The notes: generated from the sequence alone by a model not told the origin. Shown: positions 27,574 to 36,492, counted from the stretch's first letter. The stretch is 64,000 nucleotides of DNA from Paraburkholderia franconis (GCF_009362735.1 NZ_WHNP01000002.1:188491-252490), one strand, 5' to 3'. Program-made: numbers and translations.

Positions 27574-28638
27574 ATGATCGAACACGACAAACTCGCCGCC
27601 GAACGCATCATCGCCGCCACGCCCGTGTCGCCGAATGAAGAAGCATTCGAGCGCGCGTTGCGTCCGCGCCAGCTCGACGAATATGTCGGCCAGGAAAAGG
27701 TGCGCGGCCAGCTGGAAATCTTCATCGAGGCGGCGAGGCGCCGGTCGGAATCGCTGGATCACGTGCTGCTGTTCGGACCGCCGGGTCTCGGCAAAACCAC
27801 GCTTGCGCACATCATCGCGCGCGAGATGGGCGTCAATCTGCGGCAGACGTCGGGGCCCGTGCTCGAACGCGCGGGCGACCTCGCCGCGCTGCTGACCAAT
27901 CTCGAAGCCAACGACGTTCTATTTATCGACGAGATTCACCGGCTGTCGCCCGTCGTCGAAGAGATCCTGTACCCGGCGCTCGAGGATTATCAGATCGACA
28001 TCATGATCGGCGAGGGCCCGGCCGCGCGCAGTGTGAAGCTCGATCTGCAGCCGTTCACACTGGTCGGCGCGACGACGCGCGCGGGCATGCTGACCAACCC
28101 GTTGCGCGACCGCTTCGGCATCGTCGCGCGGCTGGAGTTCTATAACGCAGAGGAACTGGCACGCATCGTCAGTCGCTCGGCATCGTTGCTGGGCGCGCAG
28201 ATTCATCCCGGTGGCGCGCTGGAAATCGCAAAGCGCTCTCGCGGCACCCCGCGTATCGCCAACCGGCTGCTGCGCCGCGTGCGCGACTTTGCTGAGGTGA
28301 AGGCGGACGGCAAGATCACCGCCGAGGTCGCGGATGCGGCGCTGAAGATGCTCGATGTCGACCCGGTCGGCTTCGATCTGATGGACCGCAAGCTGCTCGA
28401 AGCGATCCTGCACAAGTTCGACGGCGGGCCCGTCGGCGTCGACAATCTGGCGGCCGCGATCGGAGAAGAGCGCGATACGATCGAAGACGTGCTCGAACCG
28501 TATCTGATCCAGCAAGGCTTCCTGCAGCGCACGCCGCGCGGACGCGTGGCGACGCTGCTCACCTATCGGCACTTCGGCCTCGCTGCGCCAGATTCGGCGA
28601 GCCCGGTGGGCGGTCTCTGGGATTCGGAGCCGAGCTAA
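27574..28638 (+). CDS. ruvB: Holliday junction branch migration helicase RuvB
   Basis: RuvB (354 residues) is the AAA+ motor that pumps DNA through the RuvA-bound junction. Walker [13 protein letters not shown] is at about residues 70-80, Walker [10 protein letters not shown] about 118-126, sensor 1 region [11 protein letters not shown] about 165-175, arginine finger region [14 protein letters not shown], and the C-terminal winged helix [15 protein letters not shown]. The start at 27574 fits homologs. TACAAT at 27562-27567 lies only 6 nt upstream of the ATG and no Shine-Dalgarno is visible, so a leaderless transcript is possible in addition to read-through from ruvA. A GTTC-loop hairpin (27522-27539) precedes it. 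Confidence 0.97.
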   Translation: MIEHDKLAAERIIAATPVSPNEEAFERALRPRQLDEYVGQEKVRGQLEIFIEAARRRSESLDHVLLFGPPGLGKTTLAHIIAREMGVNLRQTSGPVLERAGDLAALLTNLEANDVLFIDEIHRLSPVVEEILYPALEDYQIDIMIGEGPAARSVKLDLQPFTLVGATTRAGMLTNPLRDRFGIVARLEFYNAEELARIVSRSASLLGAQIHPGGALEIAKRSRGTPRIANRLLRRVRDFAEVKADGKITAEVADAALKMLDVDPVGFDLMDRKLLEAILHKFDGGPVGVDNLAAAIGEERDTIEDVLEPYLIQQGFLQRTPRGRVATLLTYRHFGLAAPDSASPVGGLWDSEPS

Positions 28639-28711
28639 GCGGCTCCTCGATGAAAAGCACGGCGCGCGATGTTCTGCATGTTTCTTGTCTTCGCCGCCGC
28701 GTCGATCGGAT

Positions 28712-29383
28712 TCAGCGCGCCGTTTCAGGCGCCTTCTTGAAGCTGTCGTCTTCGCTGTGCCCGTCGAGATGCGTGACGTCGGCCCATGTCGCAACCGTCG
28801 CGCGCCCATCTGCGTAATCGACCACGTTCACGCTCGTGTTCAGCAGCGCGTAGTTGCGCGGCGCATCCAGCGGCAGGCCGTTCGCGAAGCGATACACGCA
28901 GTCCAGCACGCCACCATGCGCAACACACGCGATCCGCCCGTTCGGATGCGCGGCGACGATCGGTTCGATTGCGTGCAATACACGGTGATAGAACACGCGC
29001 TGCGATTCGCCCTCGGGAGGCGAGAAGCCCGGATCGCGCGTCTGCCATTGCGCGTACTCATCGGGAAAGCGTCGCGCGATCTCTTCGCTGTCGTGCCCCT
29101 GGAACGCGCCGTAGTTGCGCTCGCGCAGCCCTTCGCTCAGTTGCAACGACAGCCCGAGCAGATCGGCAAAAGGCCGCGCCGTTTGCTGCGCGCGCAACAG
29201 ATCGCTCGAATAGACGGCATCGAGCCGCGCGCCGCCTTCCGCCTCACGTGCGAAACGTTCGGCGAGACGCTGCGCCTGTTCAAAGCCGCTCGTCGCGAGC
29301 GGAATATCGATGTGCCCTTGAATCCGCTTGATGCGGTTCCAGTCGGTTTCGCCGTGTCGGATGAAGAGGATTTGTGTGCCCAT
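28712..29383 (-). CDS. Histidine phosphatase family protein (phosphoglycerate mutase-like)
   Basis: A 223-residue member of the histidine phosphatase superfamily. Motifs: phosphorylated His in LFIRHGETDWNRI (residues 6-18), RIQGHIDIPL, GLRERNYGAFQGHDSEEIA (catalytic Glu), and the second His in IACVAHGGVLDCVYR. It resembles GpmB/CobC-like phosphatases rather than a glycolytic mutase; the actual substrate is unknown. The Met at 29383 fits the usual MGTQILFIRHGET start; the longer open frame overlaps dtd. It is 50 nt behind dtd on the same strand. Confidence 0.9.
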   Translation of the reverse strand: MGTQILFIRHGETDWNRIKRIQGHIDIPLATSGFEQAQRLAERFAREAEGGARLDAVYSSDLLRAQQTARPFADLLGLSLQLSEGLRERNYGAFQGHDSEEIARRFPDEYAQWQTRDPGFSPPEGESQRVFYHRVLHAIEPIVAAHPNGRIACVAHGGVLDCVYRFANGLPLDAPRNYALLNTSVNVVDYADGRATVATWADVTHLDGHSEDDSFKKAPETAR

Positions 29384-29433
29384 GGAATCGGCGTCGTTGA
29401 ACGATGTGAGGCTGGGCGAAAAAGAGCGCGCGC

Positions 29434-29892
29434 TCAGGCGCGCGTCTGCAGCCAGAACGTGACGGGGCCGTCGTTGACGAGCGACACCTGCATGTCCGCG
29501 CCGAATTCGCCCGTTTCGACGACGGGATGCTTCGCGCGCGCCGCCGCGACGAAGTAATCGAACAGGCGCTTGCCCTCGTCGGGCGGTGCGGCGGGCGTGA
29601 AACTGGGACGCAGGCCGCTGTTCGTGTCGGCCGCGAGCGTGAACTGCGAAACAAGCAGCAGGCCGCCCGCGCGGCCCGCGCCGTCGACGTTCTGCACCGA
29701 CAGATTCATCTTGCCCGCGGCGTCGCTGAACACGCGGTAGCCGAGCACTTTCGTCAGCAGCTTGTCGGCGATGGCGTCGGTGTCGCCGCGTTCGGCGCAT
29801 ACCAGCGCGAGCAGGCCCGCGTCGATCGCGCCCGTCACGCGGTCGCCGACGCGCACTTCCGCGCGCCGCACGCGTTGAATCAGTGCGATCAT
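29434..29892 (-). CDS. dtd: D-aminoacyl-tRNA deacylase
   Basis: DTD (152 residues) hydrolyses D-amino acids (for example D-Tyr, D-Asp) and Gly mischarged on tRNA. Both family motifs are present: SQFTLAADT (about residues 79-87) and the cis-Pro motif [11 protein letters not shown] at the C-terminus. The N-terminus [17 protein letters not shown] is typical. It lies between tyrS and the histidine phosphatase gene on the same strand, 43 nt after tyrS; pairing with tyrosyl-tRNA synthetase is functionally sensible. Confidence 0.96.
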   Translation of the reverse strand: MIALIQRVRRAEVRVGDRVTGAIDAGLLALVCAERGDTDAIADKLLTKVLGYRVFSDAAGKMNLSVQNVDGAGRAGGLLLVSQFTLAADTNSGLRPSFTPAAPPDEGKRLFDYFVAAARAKHPVVETGEFGADMQVSLVNDGPVTFWLQTRA

Positions 29893-29935
29893 GCGGCGGG
29901 CGTCCGTTGCGAAAGGCCGGGAGTGGCGCTGATCA

Positions 29936-31183
29936 TCACGCCGACAGCGTCACGCGTGCAAAGCGGCGCTTGCCGACCTGCACGACGAATTCACCCGCTT
30001 CGACCTTCAGCGCCTTGTCGGACACGGTCGCGCCGTCGATCTTCACGCCGCCCTGCTCGATGTTGCGCAGCGCTTCGCTCGTCGACGGCACGAGGCCCGC
30101 CTGCTTCAGCAGTTGCCCGATCGCGAGCGGCGCGCCGGCGAGCGACACGGACGGAATGTCATCCGGCACGCCGCCCTTCGCGCGGTGGTTGAAGTCTTCC
30201 AGCGCGCGCTCGGCGTCGGCCTGCGAGTGAAAGCGCGCAACGATTTCCTGCGCGAGCATCACCTTGAAGTCACGCGGATTGCGCCCGCCTTCCGCTTCGC
30301 GCCTGAACCCTTCGATTTCCGTCATTGGACGGAACGACAGCAGTTCGAAATAGCGCCACATCAGCACGTCGGAGATGCTCATCAGCTTGCCGAACATCTC
30401 ATTTGGCTTCTCGCTGATGCCGACGTAGTTGCCCTTCGACTTCGACATCTTCTCGACGCCATCCAGCCCTTCGAGTAGCGGCATCGTCAGAATGCACTGC
30501 TGTTCCTGGCCGTACTGTTTCTGCAGTTCGCGGCCGACGAGCAGATTGAACTTCTGGTCCGTGCCACCGAGTTCGAGGTCCGCATTCAGCGCGACGGAGT
30601 CGTACCCCTGCATCAGCGGATACAGGAATTCGTGGATCGAAATGGGAACGCCGCTCTGGAACCGCTTCGTGAAGTCTTCGCGCTCCAGAATGCGCGCGAC
30701 CGTGTAGCGCGACGCGAGCTTGATCATGCCGTCGGCGCCGAGCGGCATCGACCATTCGCTGTTGTAGCGGATTTCCGTCTTTGCTCGGTCGAGCACGAGC
30801 GCGGCCTGCTCGAAGTACGTCTTCGCATTCGATTCGATCTGCTCGCGCGTGAGCGGCGGACGCGTCGCGTTGCGGCCAGACGGATCGCCGATCAGCGACG
30901 TGAAATCGCCGATCAGGAAAATCACCGTGTGGCCAAGGTCCTGCAGCTGGCGCATCTTGTTCAGCACGACGGTGTGGCCGATGTGAATGTCGGGCGCCGT
31001 CGGATCGAGACCTAGCTTGATGCGCAGCGGCGTGCCCGTGGCCGCGCTCTTCGCGAGCTTTTGCGCGAACTCCTCTTCGATCAGCAGTTCGTCGACGCCG
31101 CGCTTCGTGACTTCGAGCGCGTGGCGGACTTCGTCGGTGATCGGGTAGGCGGAATTGGGCTTGTCGGTGGACTCGGTGCTCAT
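29936..31183 (-). CDS. tyrS: Tyrosine-tRNA ligase
   Basis: TyrS (415 residues) charges tRNA-Tyr. The class I signatures are present: HIGH-type [14 protein letters not shown] (about residue 57) and [11 protein letters not shown] (about residue 240). The C-terminal S4-like RNA-binding domain ([31 protein letters not shown]) completes the protein, the TyrZ-like layout common in betaproteobacteria. The start at 31183 (MSTEST) was chosen; an upstream 17-codon extension is open but lacks support. Confidence 0.96.
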   Translation of the reverse strand: MSTESTDKPNSAYPITDEVRHALEVTKRGVDELLIEEEFAQKLAKSAATGTPLRIKLGLDPTAPDIHIGHTVVLNKMRQLQDLGHTVIFLIGDFTSLIGDPSGRNATRPPLTREQIESNAKTYFEQAALVLDRAKTEIRYNSEWSMPLGADGMIKLASRYTVARILEREDFTKRFQSGVPISIHEFLYPLMQGYDSVALNADLELGGTDQKFNLLVGRELQKQYGQEQQCILTMPLLEGLDGVEKMSKSKGNYVGISEKPNEMFGKLMSISDVLMWRYFELLSFRPMTEIEGFRREAEGGRNPRDFKVMLAQEIVARFHSQADAERALEDFNHRAKGGVPDDIPSVSLAGAPLAIGQLLKQAGLVPSTSEALRNIEQGGVKIDGATVSDKALKVEAGEFVVQVGKRRFARVTLSA

Positions 31184-31415
31184 GCTGGAACGGGAGATCG
31201 CAAAAAGGGAGATTGTCCCATAGTTGCGGGACAATGCGCCCCCATCTCACGCGAAACGCGCCCAATTCACGTCGCAATACGGCGCGAGCGGAGACGTCAC
31301 GCGCTCGCGCGCAGCCCGGCCCGGTTGTTTCGCGGCGCAGCATTGAGCGACAATCGTGAAGGGCGCACCCGAAGCGCCCCTGATGCGCGACGAACGACGA
31401 TGGGAGGAGCACAGC

Positions 31416-32546
31416 GTGGCGAAAGACGCAGCAGACGGCGTGTATTTCGGATTGATGTCGGGCACGAGCATGGACGGTGTCGACGGCATCGCGGTCGAGT
31501 TCGCGAAGGGCAAGGCGCCCGTCGTGCGGTCCCAGGCCTTCGTGGGTTTTTCGGAGGGGCTGCGCGACGCGCTGTTCGCCCTTCAGCAGCCCGGCGACAA
31601 CGAAATCGAGCGCGAAGCGCTGGCCGCGAACGCGTTGGCCGCGCGCTACACAGTGTGTTGCCACGAACTGCTGCGCGCCGGCAACATGTCCGCCGCCGAC
31701 GTCCGCGCGATCGGCGTGCACGGACAGACGGTGCGGCACCGGCCCGAAAAGGGCTACACGCGGCAGATCAACAATCCGTCGCTGCTGGCGGAGATGACAC
31801 ATATCGACGTGATCGCCGATTTCCGCAGCCGCGACGTCGCGGCGGGCGGCCAGGGCGCACCGCTCGTGCCCGCGTTCCACGCGACCGTTTTCGGCGCGCA
31901 GAATGAAACACGGGTGGTCTGCAATCTGGGCGGGATCAGTAATATCACGATCCTGTCGGCGAACGGTGCCGTGCGCGGCTTCGATTGCGGCCCGGCGAAC
32001 GCGCTGCTCGACGAGTGGGCGCACCGGCATCTGCATAAGCCGTACGACGAGAACGGCCAGTTCGCGGCGACGGGCCAGGTGCATCGTCCGCTGCTGAATG
32101 CGTTTCTCGACGAGCCGTTTTTCGAGGCACAGCCGCCGAAAAGCACGGGCCGCGACCTGTTCAACTCGGAATGGCTCGACGCAAAGCTGCAAGAGTTCAC
32201 CGACGTGAGCCCCGCTGACGTCCAGGCGACGCTGGTCGCGCTGACGGCCGTGACGGTCGCGCGCGAAATCGAGCGTCATGCGCCCGATTGCAACGCCGTG
32301 TATATCTGCGGCGGCGGCGCGCGCAATCCGGAAGTGCTGAAAGCGCTGGAGGGCGCGCTAGCCGAAAGCGGCTGCAGCGGCGTGCCCGTGCTGACGACGG
32401 ATGCGCTTGGCGTGCCGCCACATCAGGTGGAGCCGCTGGCGTTTGCGTGGCTGGCGATGCGCTGCGTGGCGCGCGAGCCGGGAAATCTATCGTCGGTGAC
32501 GGGCGCGGCCGGCGAGCGTGTGCTGGGCGCGATTTATCCGCGCTGA
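31416..32546 (+). CDS. anmK: Anhydro-N-acetylmuramic acid kinase
   Basis: AnmK (376 residues) cleaves and phosphorylates 1,6-anhydro-MurNAc to MurNAc-6-P in peptidoglycan recycling. ATP-binding signatures of the ASKHA fold: [20 protein letters not shown] near the N-terminus, [13 protein letters not shown] mid-protein, [13 protein letters not shown] and [16 protein letters not shown] near the end. A GTG start at 31416 is preferred because GGGAGGAG lies 6-13 nt upstream; an ATG 20 codons earlier has no ribosome site. It stands alone, convergent with erpA. Confidence 0.95.
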   Translation: MAKDAADGVYFGLMSGTSMDGVDGIAVEFAKGKAPVVRSQAFVGFSEGLRDALFALQQPGDNEIEREALAANALAARYTVCCHELLRAGNMSAADVRAIGVHGQTVRHRPEKGYTRQINNPSLLAEMTHIDVIADFRSRDVAAGGQGAPLVPAFHATVFGAQNETRVVCNLGGISNITILSANGAVRGFDCGPANALLDEWAHRHLHKPYDENGQFAATGQVHRPLLNAFLDEPFFEAQPPKSTGRDLFNSEWLDAKLQEFTDVSPADVQATLVALTAVTVAREIERHAPDCNAVYICGGGARNPEVLKALEGALAESGCSGVPVLTTDALGVPPHQVEPLAFAWLAMRCVAREPGNLSSVTGAAGERVLGAIYPR

Positions 32547-32589
32547 TCGGCCATGTCCTATGGCACGCCAAAGCGCGGCGGAAAATGAA

Positions 32590-32611
32590 AAACGGGGCCG
32601 AGGCCCCGTTT
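32590..32611. terminator. Bidirectional terminator anmK / erpA
   Basis: Ten-bp stem AAACGGGGCC/GGCCCCGTTT closed by GA, between convergent genes, with A and T tracts on the outer sides. Confidence 0.8.
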
Positions 32612-32642
32612 CCTTTACAACTTACGCGAAGTACGGTGTCGA

Positions 32643-33008
32643 TTACACCGAGAACGACGAACCGCAACCGCAGGTAGTCGTCGCGTTCGGGTTCTTGATG
32701 ACAAACTGGGCGCCGTTGATGTCGTCCTTATAGTCGATCTCGGCGCCGACCAGATACTGATAGCTCATCGAGTCGATCAGCAACTGGACGCCGCTCTTGT
32801 TCATCACAGTGTCGTCTTCGTTGATCGCCTCGTCGAACGTAAAGCCGTACTGGAAGCCCGAGCAGCCGCCACCCTGCACGAACACGCGCAGTTTGAGGTC
32901 CGGGTTGCCTTCTTCGTCGATCAGTTGCTTGACCTTCTCCGCCGCTGCGTCGGTAAAGACGAACGGGGCCGGCATCTCGGTCACGGGGGTGTCGGTCACT
33001 GCGTTCAT
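32643..33008 (-). CDS. erpA: Iron-sulfur cluster insertion protein ErpA
   Basis: ErpA (121 residues) is an A-type carrier that delivers [4Fe-4S] or [2Fe-2S] clusters to apo-enzymes such as IspG/IspH. The three conserved cysteines are present: [11 protein letters not shown] (about residue 50) and the C-terminal CGCGSSFSV. The N-terminus is slightly extended and Pro/Thr-rich ([15 protein letters not shown]) as in other Burkholderiaceae. A TACAAT box (33039-33044 on the plus strand as ATTGTA) is a candidate -10. It sits just downstream of rpsI, a conserved neighbourhood. Confidence 0.96.
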   Translation of the reverse strand: MNAVTDTPVTEMPAPFVFTDAAAEKVKQLIDEEGNPDLKLRVFVQGGGCSGFQYGFTFDEAINEDDTVMNKSGVQLLIDSMSYQYLVGAEIDYKDDINGAQFVIKNPNATTTCGCGSSFSV

Positions 33009-33176
33009 ACGAACTCTCCAAAATGGCTTCTAGCCACTATTGTATTGCTGATCCCAATATCGTGCTAAAGCCCATGAAATCAATAGGTTCTTAGGCGGCG
33101 CGCAGCGTGGGCGAAAAAGCGTGAGCCGTGCCGTCGCACGGCTGCGAGCGATGTGAGTCATCCGCATGGCGAAAAA

Positions 33177-33208
33177 AAAGCCGCCTTCGCATGCGCGTTG
33201 GCGGCTTT
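33177..33208. terminator. Terminator after rpsI
   Basis: Nine-bp stem AAAGCCGCC/GGCGGCTTT with long A tract on the left (T tract on the minus strand), about 45 nt beyond the rpsI stop. Confidence 0.85.
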
Positions 33209-33251
33209 TTGTCGCCAGGCTCTGCCCGAAAACAGAGCCGGCACGAAGCGA

Positions 33252-33644
33252 TTAACGCTTCGAGAACTGCTTACGGCGACGTGCCTTGTGGAAACCGACC
33301 TTCTTACGCTCGACTTCACGTGCGTCACGCGTCACGAAGCCTGCGTTCGACAGAGCCGGCTTCAGCGTTGCGTCGTAGTCCATCAGCGCGCGGGTGATGC
33401 CGTGGCGAACTGCGCCTGCCTGACCCGTTTCACCACCGCCCGACACGTTGACCTTGATGTCGAACGTCGAAGCGTGGTTCGTCAGTTCCAGCGGCTGACG
33501 CACGATCATCAGCGAAGTTTCGCGCGAGAAGTACTCGGAGATGGGCTTGCCGTTGACGACGATGTCGCCCTTGCCCGCCTTGATGAAGACACGTGCAACG
33601 GCGCTCTTGCGGCGGCCCGTACCGTAATTCCAGTTACCGATCAT
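33252..33644 (-). CDS. rpsI: 30S ribosomal protein S9
   Basis: S9 (130 residues) sits in the head of the small subunit, and its C-terminal tail reaches the P-site tRNA. The family signature is clear: [21 protein letters not shown] at the start, [19 protein letters not shown] mid-protein and the basic tail [11 protein letters not shown]. It follows rplM by 11 nt in the universal rplM-rpsI operon. Confidence 0.98.
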   Translation of the reverse strand: MIGNWNYGTGRRKSAVARVFIKAGKGDIVVNGKPISEYFSRETSLMIVRQPLELTNHASTFDIKVNVSGGGETGQAGAVRHGITRALMDYDATLKPALSNAGFVTRDAREVERKKVGFHKARRRKQFSKR

Positions 33645-33655
33645 GTGGGCTCCCC

Positions 33656-34084
33656 TTAGATCTCGAGCGCCTTCGGCTGTTGTGCCGAGTGCGGATGCGT
33701 TGCGTCTGCGTAGACCTTCAGCTTCTTGATCATCGCGTAGCCGAGCGGGCCCTTCGGCAGCATGCCTTTGACCGCCTTCTCAAGCGCGCGGCCCGGGAAG
33801 CGTTCCTGCATCTTGCCGAACGTCGTTTCATAGATACCGCCCGGGTAGCCCGAGTGGCGATAGTACTTCTTGTCCGTGGTCTTGTTGCCCGTGACCTTCA
33901 GCTTGCCGGCGTTGATAACGATGATGAAATCACCGGTGTCGACGTGCGGGGTGAACTCAGGCTTGTGCTTGCCGCGAAGACGGTGTGCCACTTCGCTGGC
34001 GACACGGCCGAGAACTTTATCCGTCGCGTCAATCACGTACCATTCGCGCGTCACCTCATGGGCTTTTGCGGAAAACGTCTTCAT
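33656..34084 (-). CDS. rplM: 50S ribosomal protein L13
   Basis: L13 (142 residues, the standard length) binds 23S rRNA early in 50S assembly. It begins [19 protein letters not shown] and carries [12 protein letters not shown] and [22 protein letters not shown]. The canonical Met at 34084 is used, with GGATC just upstream. The reading frame stays open for 33 more codons, and an in-frame ATG 19 codons upstream (34141) follows a purine-rich GGAGGAAG stretch; it is more likely part of the leader. A strong promoter at 34203-34232 predicts a leader of about 110 nt, long enough to host autoregulation, which in E. coli acts on this operon. Confidence 0.97.
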   Translation of the reverse strand: MKTFSAKAHEVTREWYVIDATDKVLGRVASEVAHRLRGKHKPEFTPHVDTGDFIIVINAGKLKVTGNKTTDKKYYRHSGYPGGIYETTFGKMQERFPGRALEKAVKGMLPKGPLGYAMIKKLKVYADATHPHSAQQPKALEI

Positions 34085-34202
34085 GATCGATCCAAAAAAT
34101 AGTGCTGCGCCCTGTGTTTTTTCCTGCTTGTAAGTGCGCATCGAGGCGCGTGCAGGCTCTCCCTGTTCTTCCTCCGCGGGCACGAATGCGGAAAAGCTAT
34201 GA

Positions 34203-34232
34203 ATTATAAAGGAATTTGCCGCGATGAGTCAA
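34203..34232 (-). promoter_or_regulatory. Sigma-70 promoter of rplM-rpsI
   Basis: On the minus strand TTGACT (34232-34227) and TATAAT (34208-34203) are separated by 18 nt. The predicted transcription start is near 34196, about 110 nt before the rplM start codon. Confidence 0.8.
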
Positions 34233-34263
34233 AGCATCCGAAGCAACCGGGAAACTGGGGACG

Positions 34264-34354
34264 AAAAAAAGCCCGAACTAGTGATTCGGGCTTAATCCAC
34301 CTTAGGAGGAGGGTGGAGGAGACATGCGGAGGTTGCCGAACTGCGACAACCAAT
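34264..34354 (-). ncRNA. Putative trans-acting small RNA with tandem anti-Shine-Dalgarno motifs
   Basis: A free-standing transcription unit of about 91 nt between rplM and the OsmC-like gene. Its own promoter lies directly upstream. Three hairpins are readable in the RNA: hairpin 1, an 8-bp stem (34351-34344 with 34338-34331, GGUUGUCG/CGGCAACC, loop CAGUU); hairpin 2, CCACC/GGUGG (34316-34312 with 34301-34297) presenting the loop CUCCUCCUAA; hairpin 3, AAGCCCGAA/UUCGGGCUU followed by seven U, a Rho-independent terminator. Two CUCCUCC copies, ten nt apart (34321-34315 and 34311-34305), could pair with Shine-Dalgarno sequences. CU-rich loops of this kind are known in Hfq-dependent or cuckoo-type RNAs of other proteobacteria; whether this one belongs to a named Burkholderia sRNA cannot be told here. 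Confidence 0.72.
34269..34293 (-). terminator. Terminator of the putative small RNA
   Basis: Nine-bp stem AAGCCCGAA/TTCGGGCTT with a 7-nt loop, followed on the minus strand by seven T. The preceding coding gene on this strand is absent, so it belongs to the small RNA unit and insulates rplM. Confidence 0.85.
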
Positions 34355-34360
34355 GGGCAG

Positions 34361-34389
34361 ATTATATGACCAACGCTTGTGCGATGCAA
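34361..34389 (-). promoter_or_regulatory. Promoter of the putative small RNA
   Basis: On the minus strand TTGCAT (34389-34384) and a perfect TATAAT (34366-34361) are separated by 17 nt. The predicted start is about position 34354. Confidence 0.75.
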
Positions 34390-34689
34390 GAGCATTTGCA
34401 ATGTGAAATTCGATTTCATGATTTGGAATTCATGCGACGATGCATGCGCCCCAAATAAATTCTTCCGAAACAGTCAGTTAGCGATCAACATTGGGAAACG
34501 CTGTCAAACACAACTAGAACGGATCGCCTAATTTCGTCCGTGCTATCCCTTACGGGCACAGAATGGCGCAGTGCAGCAAACACCCTCCATCCGGCATAAG
34601 CTGCTGCCGATGTCGCTCCGGGCGAGCCATCATCCGTAGGGCTACAATGATGCGTTTCTCATTCAAGGCAAGCGAGCCGGAGTACACGC

Positions 34690-35112
34690 ATGGAATGCAA
34701 AGTCAGCTGGATGGGTCAGGACGGCATGGCATTCGCCGCCGAAACGGGCAGCGGCCACCTCGTCGCCATGGACGGCGCGCCGGAAGGCGGGGGCCGCAAT
34801 CTGGCGCCGCGCCCGATGGAAATGGTGCTGCTCGGCACGGGCGGCTGCACGGCGTACGACGTCGTGATGATCCTGAAGAAGAGCCGCCAGGAAATCATTG
34901 GCTGCTCGGTCACACTGAAAGCCGAGCGCGCCAGCGAAGACCCGAAGGTCTTCACCAAGGTCCACTTCCATTTCACGGTGACGGGCAAGAACCTGAATCC
35001 GGCCACCGTCGAACGCGCGATCAACCTGTCGCACGACAAATACTGCTCGGCGTCGATTATGATCGCGAAGACGGCCGAACTGTCGCATTCGTTCGATATC
35101 GTCGCGGCCTGA
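34690..35112 (+). CDS. OsmC family protein
   Basis: A 140-residue OsmC/Ohr-fold protein (YhfA-like branch). The two redox-active cysteines of the fold are present: GTGGCTAYDVVMIL (about residue 55) and HDKYCSASIMI (about residue 117). OsmC/Ohr proteins reduce organic hydroperoxides with thiols; the YhfA-like branch has no established substrate. A TACAAT box at 34643-34648 is a probable -10, giving a short leader. The roughly 300 nt between this gene and the small-RNA promoter holds nothing else recognised. Confidence 0.9.
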   Translation: MECKVSWMGQDGMAFAAETGSGHLVAMDGAPEGGGRNLAPRPMEMVLLGTGGCTAYDVVMILKKSRQEIIGCSVTLKAERASEDPKVFTKVHFHFTVTGKNLNPATVERAINLSHDKYCSASIMIAKTAELSHSFDIVAA

Positions 35113-35157
35113 GTCCGAGTCCACGGCTGGACGTACCGAAGCAACGCGCACAAAGAA

Positions 35158-35189
35158 AAATGCCGGCGTCCCAACGGACGCCGGCATTT
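35158..35189. terminator. Terminator between osmC-like gene and rnpB
   Basis: A 14-bp perfect stem AAATGCCGGCGTCC/GGACGCCGGCATTT with loop CAAC. It can end both the plus-strand gene and the minus-strand RNase P RNA transcript. Confidence 0.85.
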
Positions 35190-35201
35190 GTCATTTAAGC
35201 G

Positions 35202-35615
35202 GCAAAGCAGGCCGATAAGCCGGATTCTGTGCACGCGACGCGCCCGAAGACGCCTCACGCGTGGCAGCCATTCCTCTAGGCGCGTCATTGCTGACGCGCT
35301 CAAGCTTCCTACCCGCAGACGAGACGGGGGCCCCGTCCTGCATCGCGAAGATGCGCGCCTGCCTACTTGGAATTGCTCCGGGTGGAGGTTACCGTGCCGG
35401 TCTGCGTCGCCGCAGCCGCGGTGCGCTCTTACCGCACCGTTTCACCCTTGCCTGATCCCGGCTTGCGCCGGGCCATCGGCGGTTTGCTTTCTGTTGCCCT
35501 GTTCCGCGTGTCGCCACGGATGGCCGTTAGCCATCACCCTGCCCTGTGGAGTCCGGACTTTCCTCGCCCTCGCCGGCCGGAACCGTCGAGGCCGCGACTG
35601 CCTGACCTGCTTTGC
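35202..35615 (-). ncRNA. rnpB: RNase P RNA component, bacterial class A
   Basis: The catalytic RNA that removes 5' leaders from pre-tRNA. On the minus strand the P1 arms pair GCAAAGCAGG (35615-35606) with CCTGCTTTGC (35211-35202). The universal core GAAAGTCCGGACTCCACAGG lies near the 5' part (about 35565-35546), followed by GGGTGATGGCTAACGGCCATC. Near the 3' end the conserved CAGAATCCGGCTTATCGGCC closes P4/P2. A TAAAAT box (35629-35624) is the likely -10. The first about 90 nt overlap the 3' coding end of the DUF3025 gene on the same strand. Exact ends are inferred from P1. Confidence 0.95.
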
Positions 35616-36492
35616 AACCACACATTTTACCATCCGGCGCCACACTGGACCGCCTTCCACTGCGAAACACGGCGGCATCCTCATAGAACGACGGCTTTTC
35701 GTTCTCCGCCCACCAGCCTGGAATGCCGAGCACCGGGAGCGGCGAAAACATCTTGCCGCCGAATTCGCTGCCTTCGATCAGCGCACGGGCGACGTTCTCG
35801 TCCAGAAACGCATCGCGGGCAGCGCGCGTCCACGAGAAATACGCCAAAGGCACGTCGACGATCCACGCATGCCCCGTGCAGGCTTTGTACGGCGTGACGA
35901 GCTTTTCCAGCAGCGCATGCCCGAAAAAGCGCACCTCGCAGCGCTCGCCCCACGCCGCGCGGTTGTCGATGAACAGCGTTTTCCAGTCGAACGACCGCAA
36001 CGCGGTGCTCAGCTCGCGCTCGGCGCAAGCGAACAGCACAGCGTTCTCGTCGAACAGCGTCAGCGTATCGCGCATGCCGCCGCGCGTCGGGCCAACACCG
36101 AGCGCATCGACGGCCGCCGATCCGCGCGCGCTCAGCGCGGCCTTGATGCGCGGGTACTGGAACCACATCAGCGCGTTGAAAAAATCGTGCAGATTGTGGC
36201 GCGTGGGCACGCAGCCTGTCGCCGCGATATGTGCTTCGTAAGCCGTGTCGGGAGGCAAATCCCCTTGCGGGATGAACGCGAGGCGCTTTCCGCGCCCGGT
36301 AGTCTGTGCTGCCGACGCGGCGTCGGCGTTCATCTCCCGCAGCTGGTCCGCCGCACTGCGCAGCGCGGCCTGTTGCCAGCGCATGCCGCGCGCCGCGACC
36401 TGCGCGAACCACGGCCGCGACCAGTCGATATCCGCGAAACCCGGCGCGGCGCGTTTCAGCGCGCCGCCCGGCGCAACGACATCACGCGACAT
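35527..36492 (-). CDS. DUF3025 domain-containing protein
   Basis: A 321-residue protein of unknown function that fits the DUF3025 family: FADIDWSRPWF near the N-terminus, PTRHNLHDFFNALMWFQYPRIKAAL at about residues 90-115, then ENAVLFACAERELSTAL and WIVDVPLAYFSWTRAARDAF, and GIPGWWAENEKPSFYEDAAVFRSGR at the end of the domain. No signal peptide or membrane helix. Remarkably, the last 29 or so codons (KAGQAVAASTVPAGEGEES and on) are the 5' part of rnpB read in frame, so the natural protein end coincides with RNase P RNA sequence. It lies 27 nt behind pyrC and is probably co-transcribed with it. Confidence 0.82.
   Translation of the reverse strand: MSRDVVAPGGALKRAAPGFADIDWSRPWFAQVAARGMRWQQAALRSAADQLREMNADAASAAQTTGRGKRLAFIPQGDLPPDTAYEAHIAATGCVPTRHNLHDFFNALMWFQYPRIKAALSARGSAAVDALGVGPTRGGMRDTLTLFDENAVLFACAERELSTALRSFDWKTLFIDNRAAWGERCEVRFFGHALLEKLVTPYKACTGHAWIVDVPLAYFSWTRAARDAFLDENVARALIEGSEFGGKMFSPLPVLGIPGWWAENEKPSFYEDAAVFRSGRRSSVAPDGKMCGCKAGQAVAASTVPAGEGEESPDSTGQGDG
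35624..35629 (-). promoter_or_regulatory. Likely -10 box of rnpB, inside the DUF3025 gene
   Basis: TAAAAT on the minus strand, about 8 nt before the inferred rnpB 5' end. A -35 element is not obvious. Confidence 0.5.

Noticed and set aside
34324..34458. Plus-strand mini-gene of 44 codons preceded by a very strong GGAGGAGGGTGGAGGAG ribosome site
   Set aside because: The ribosome-site sequence is exactly the complement of the CUCCUCC loops of the minus-strand small RNA, and the peptide has no family character. The minus-strand promoter, hairpins and U-tract explain the region better.
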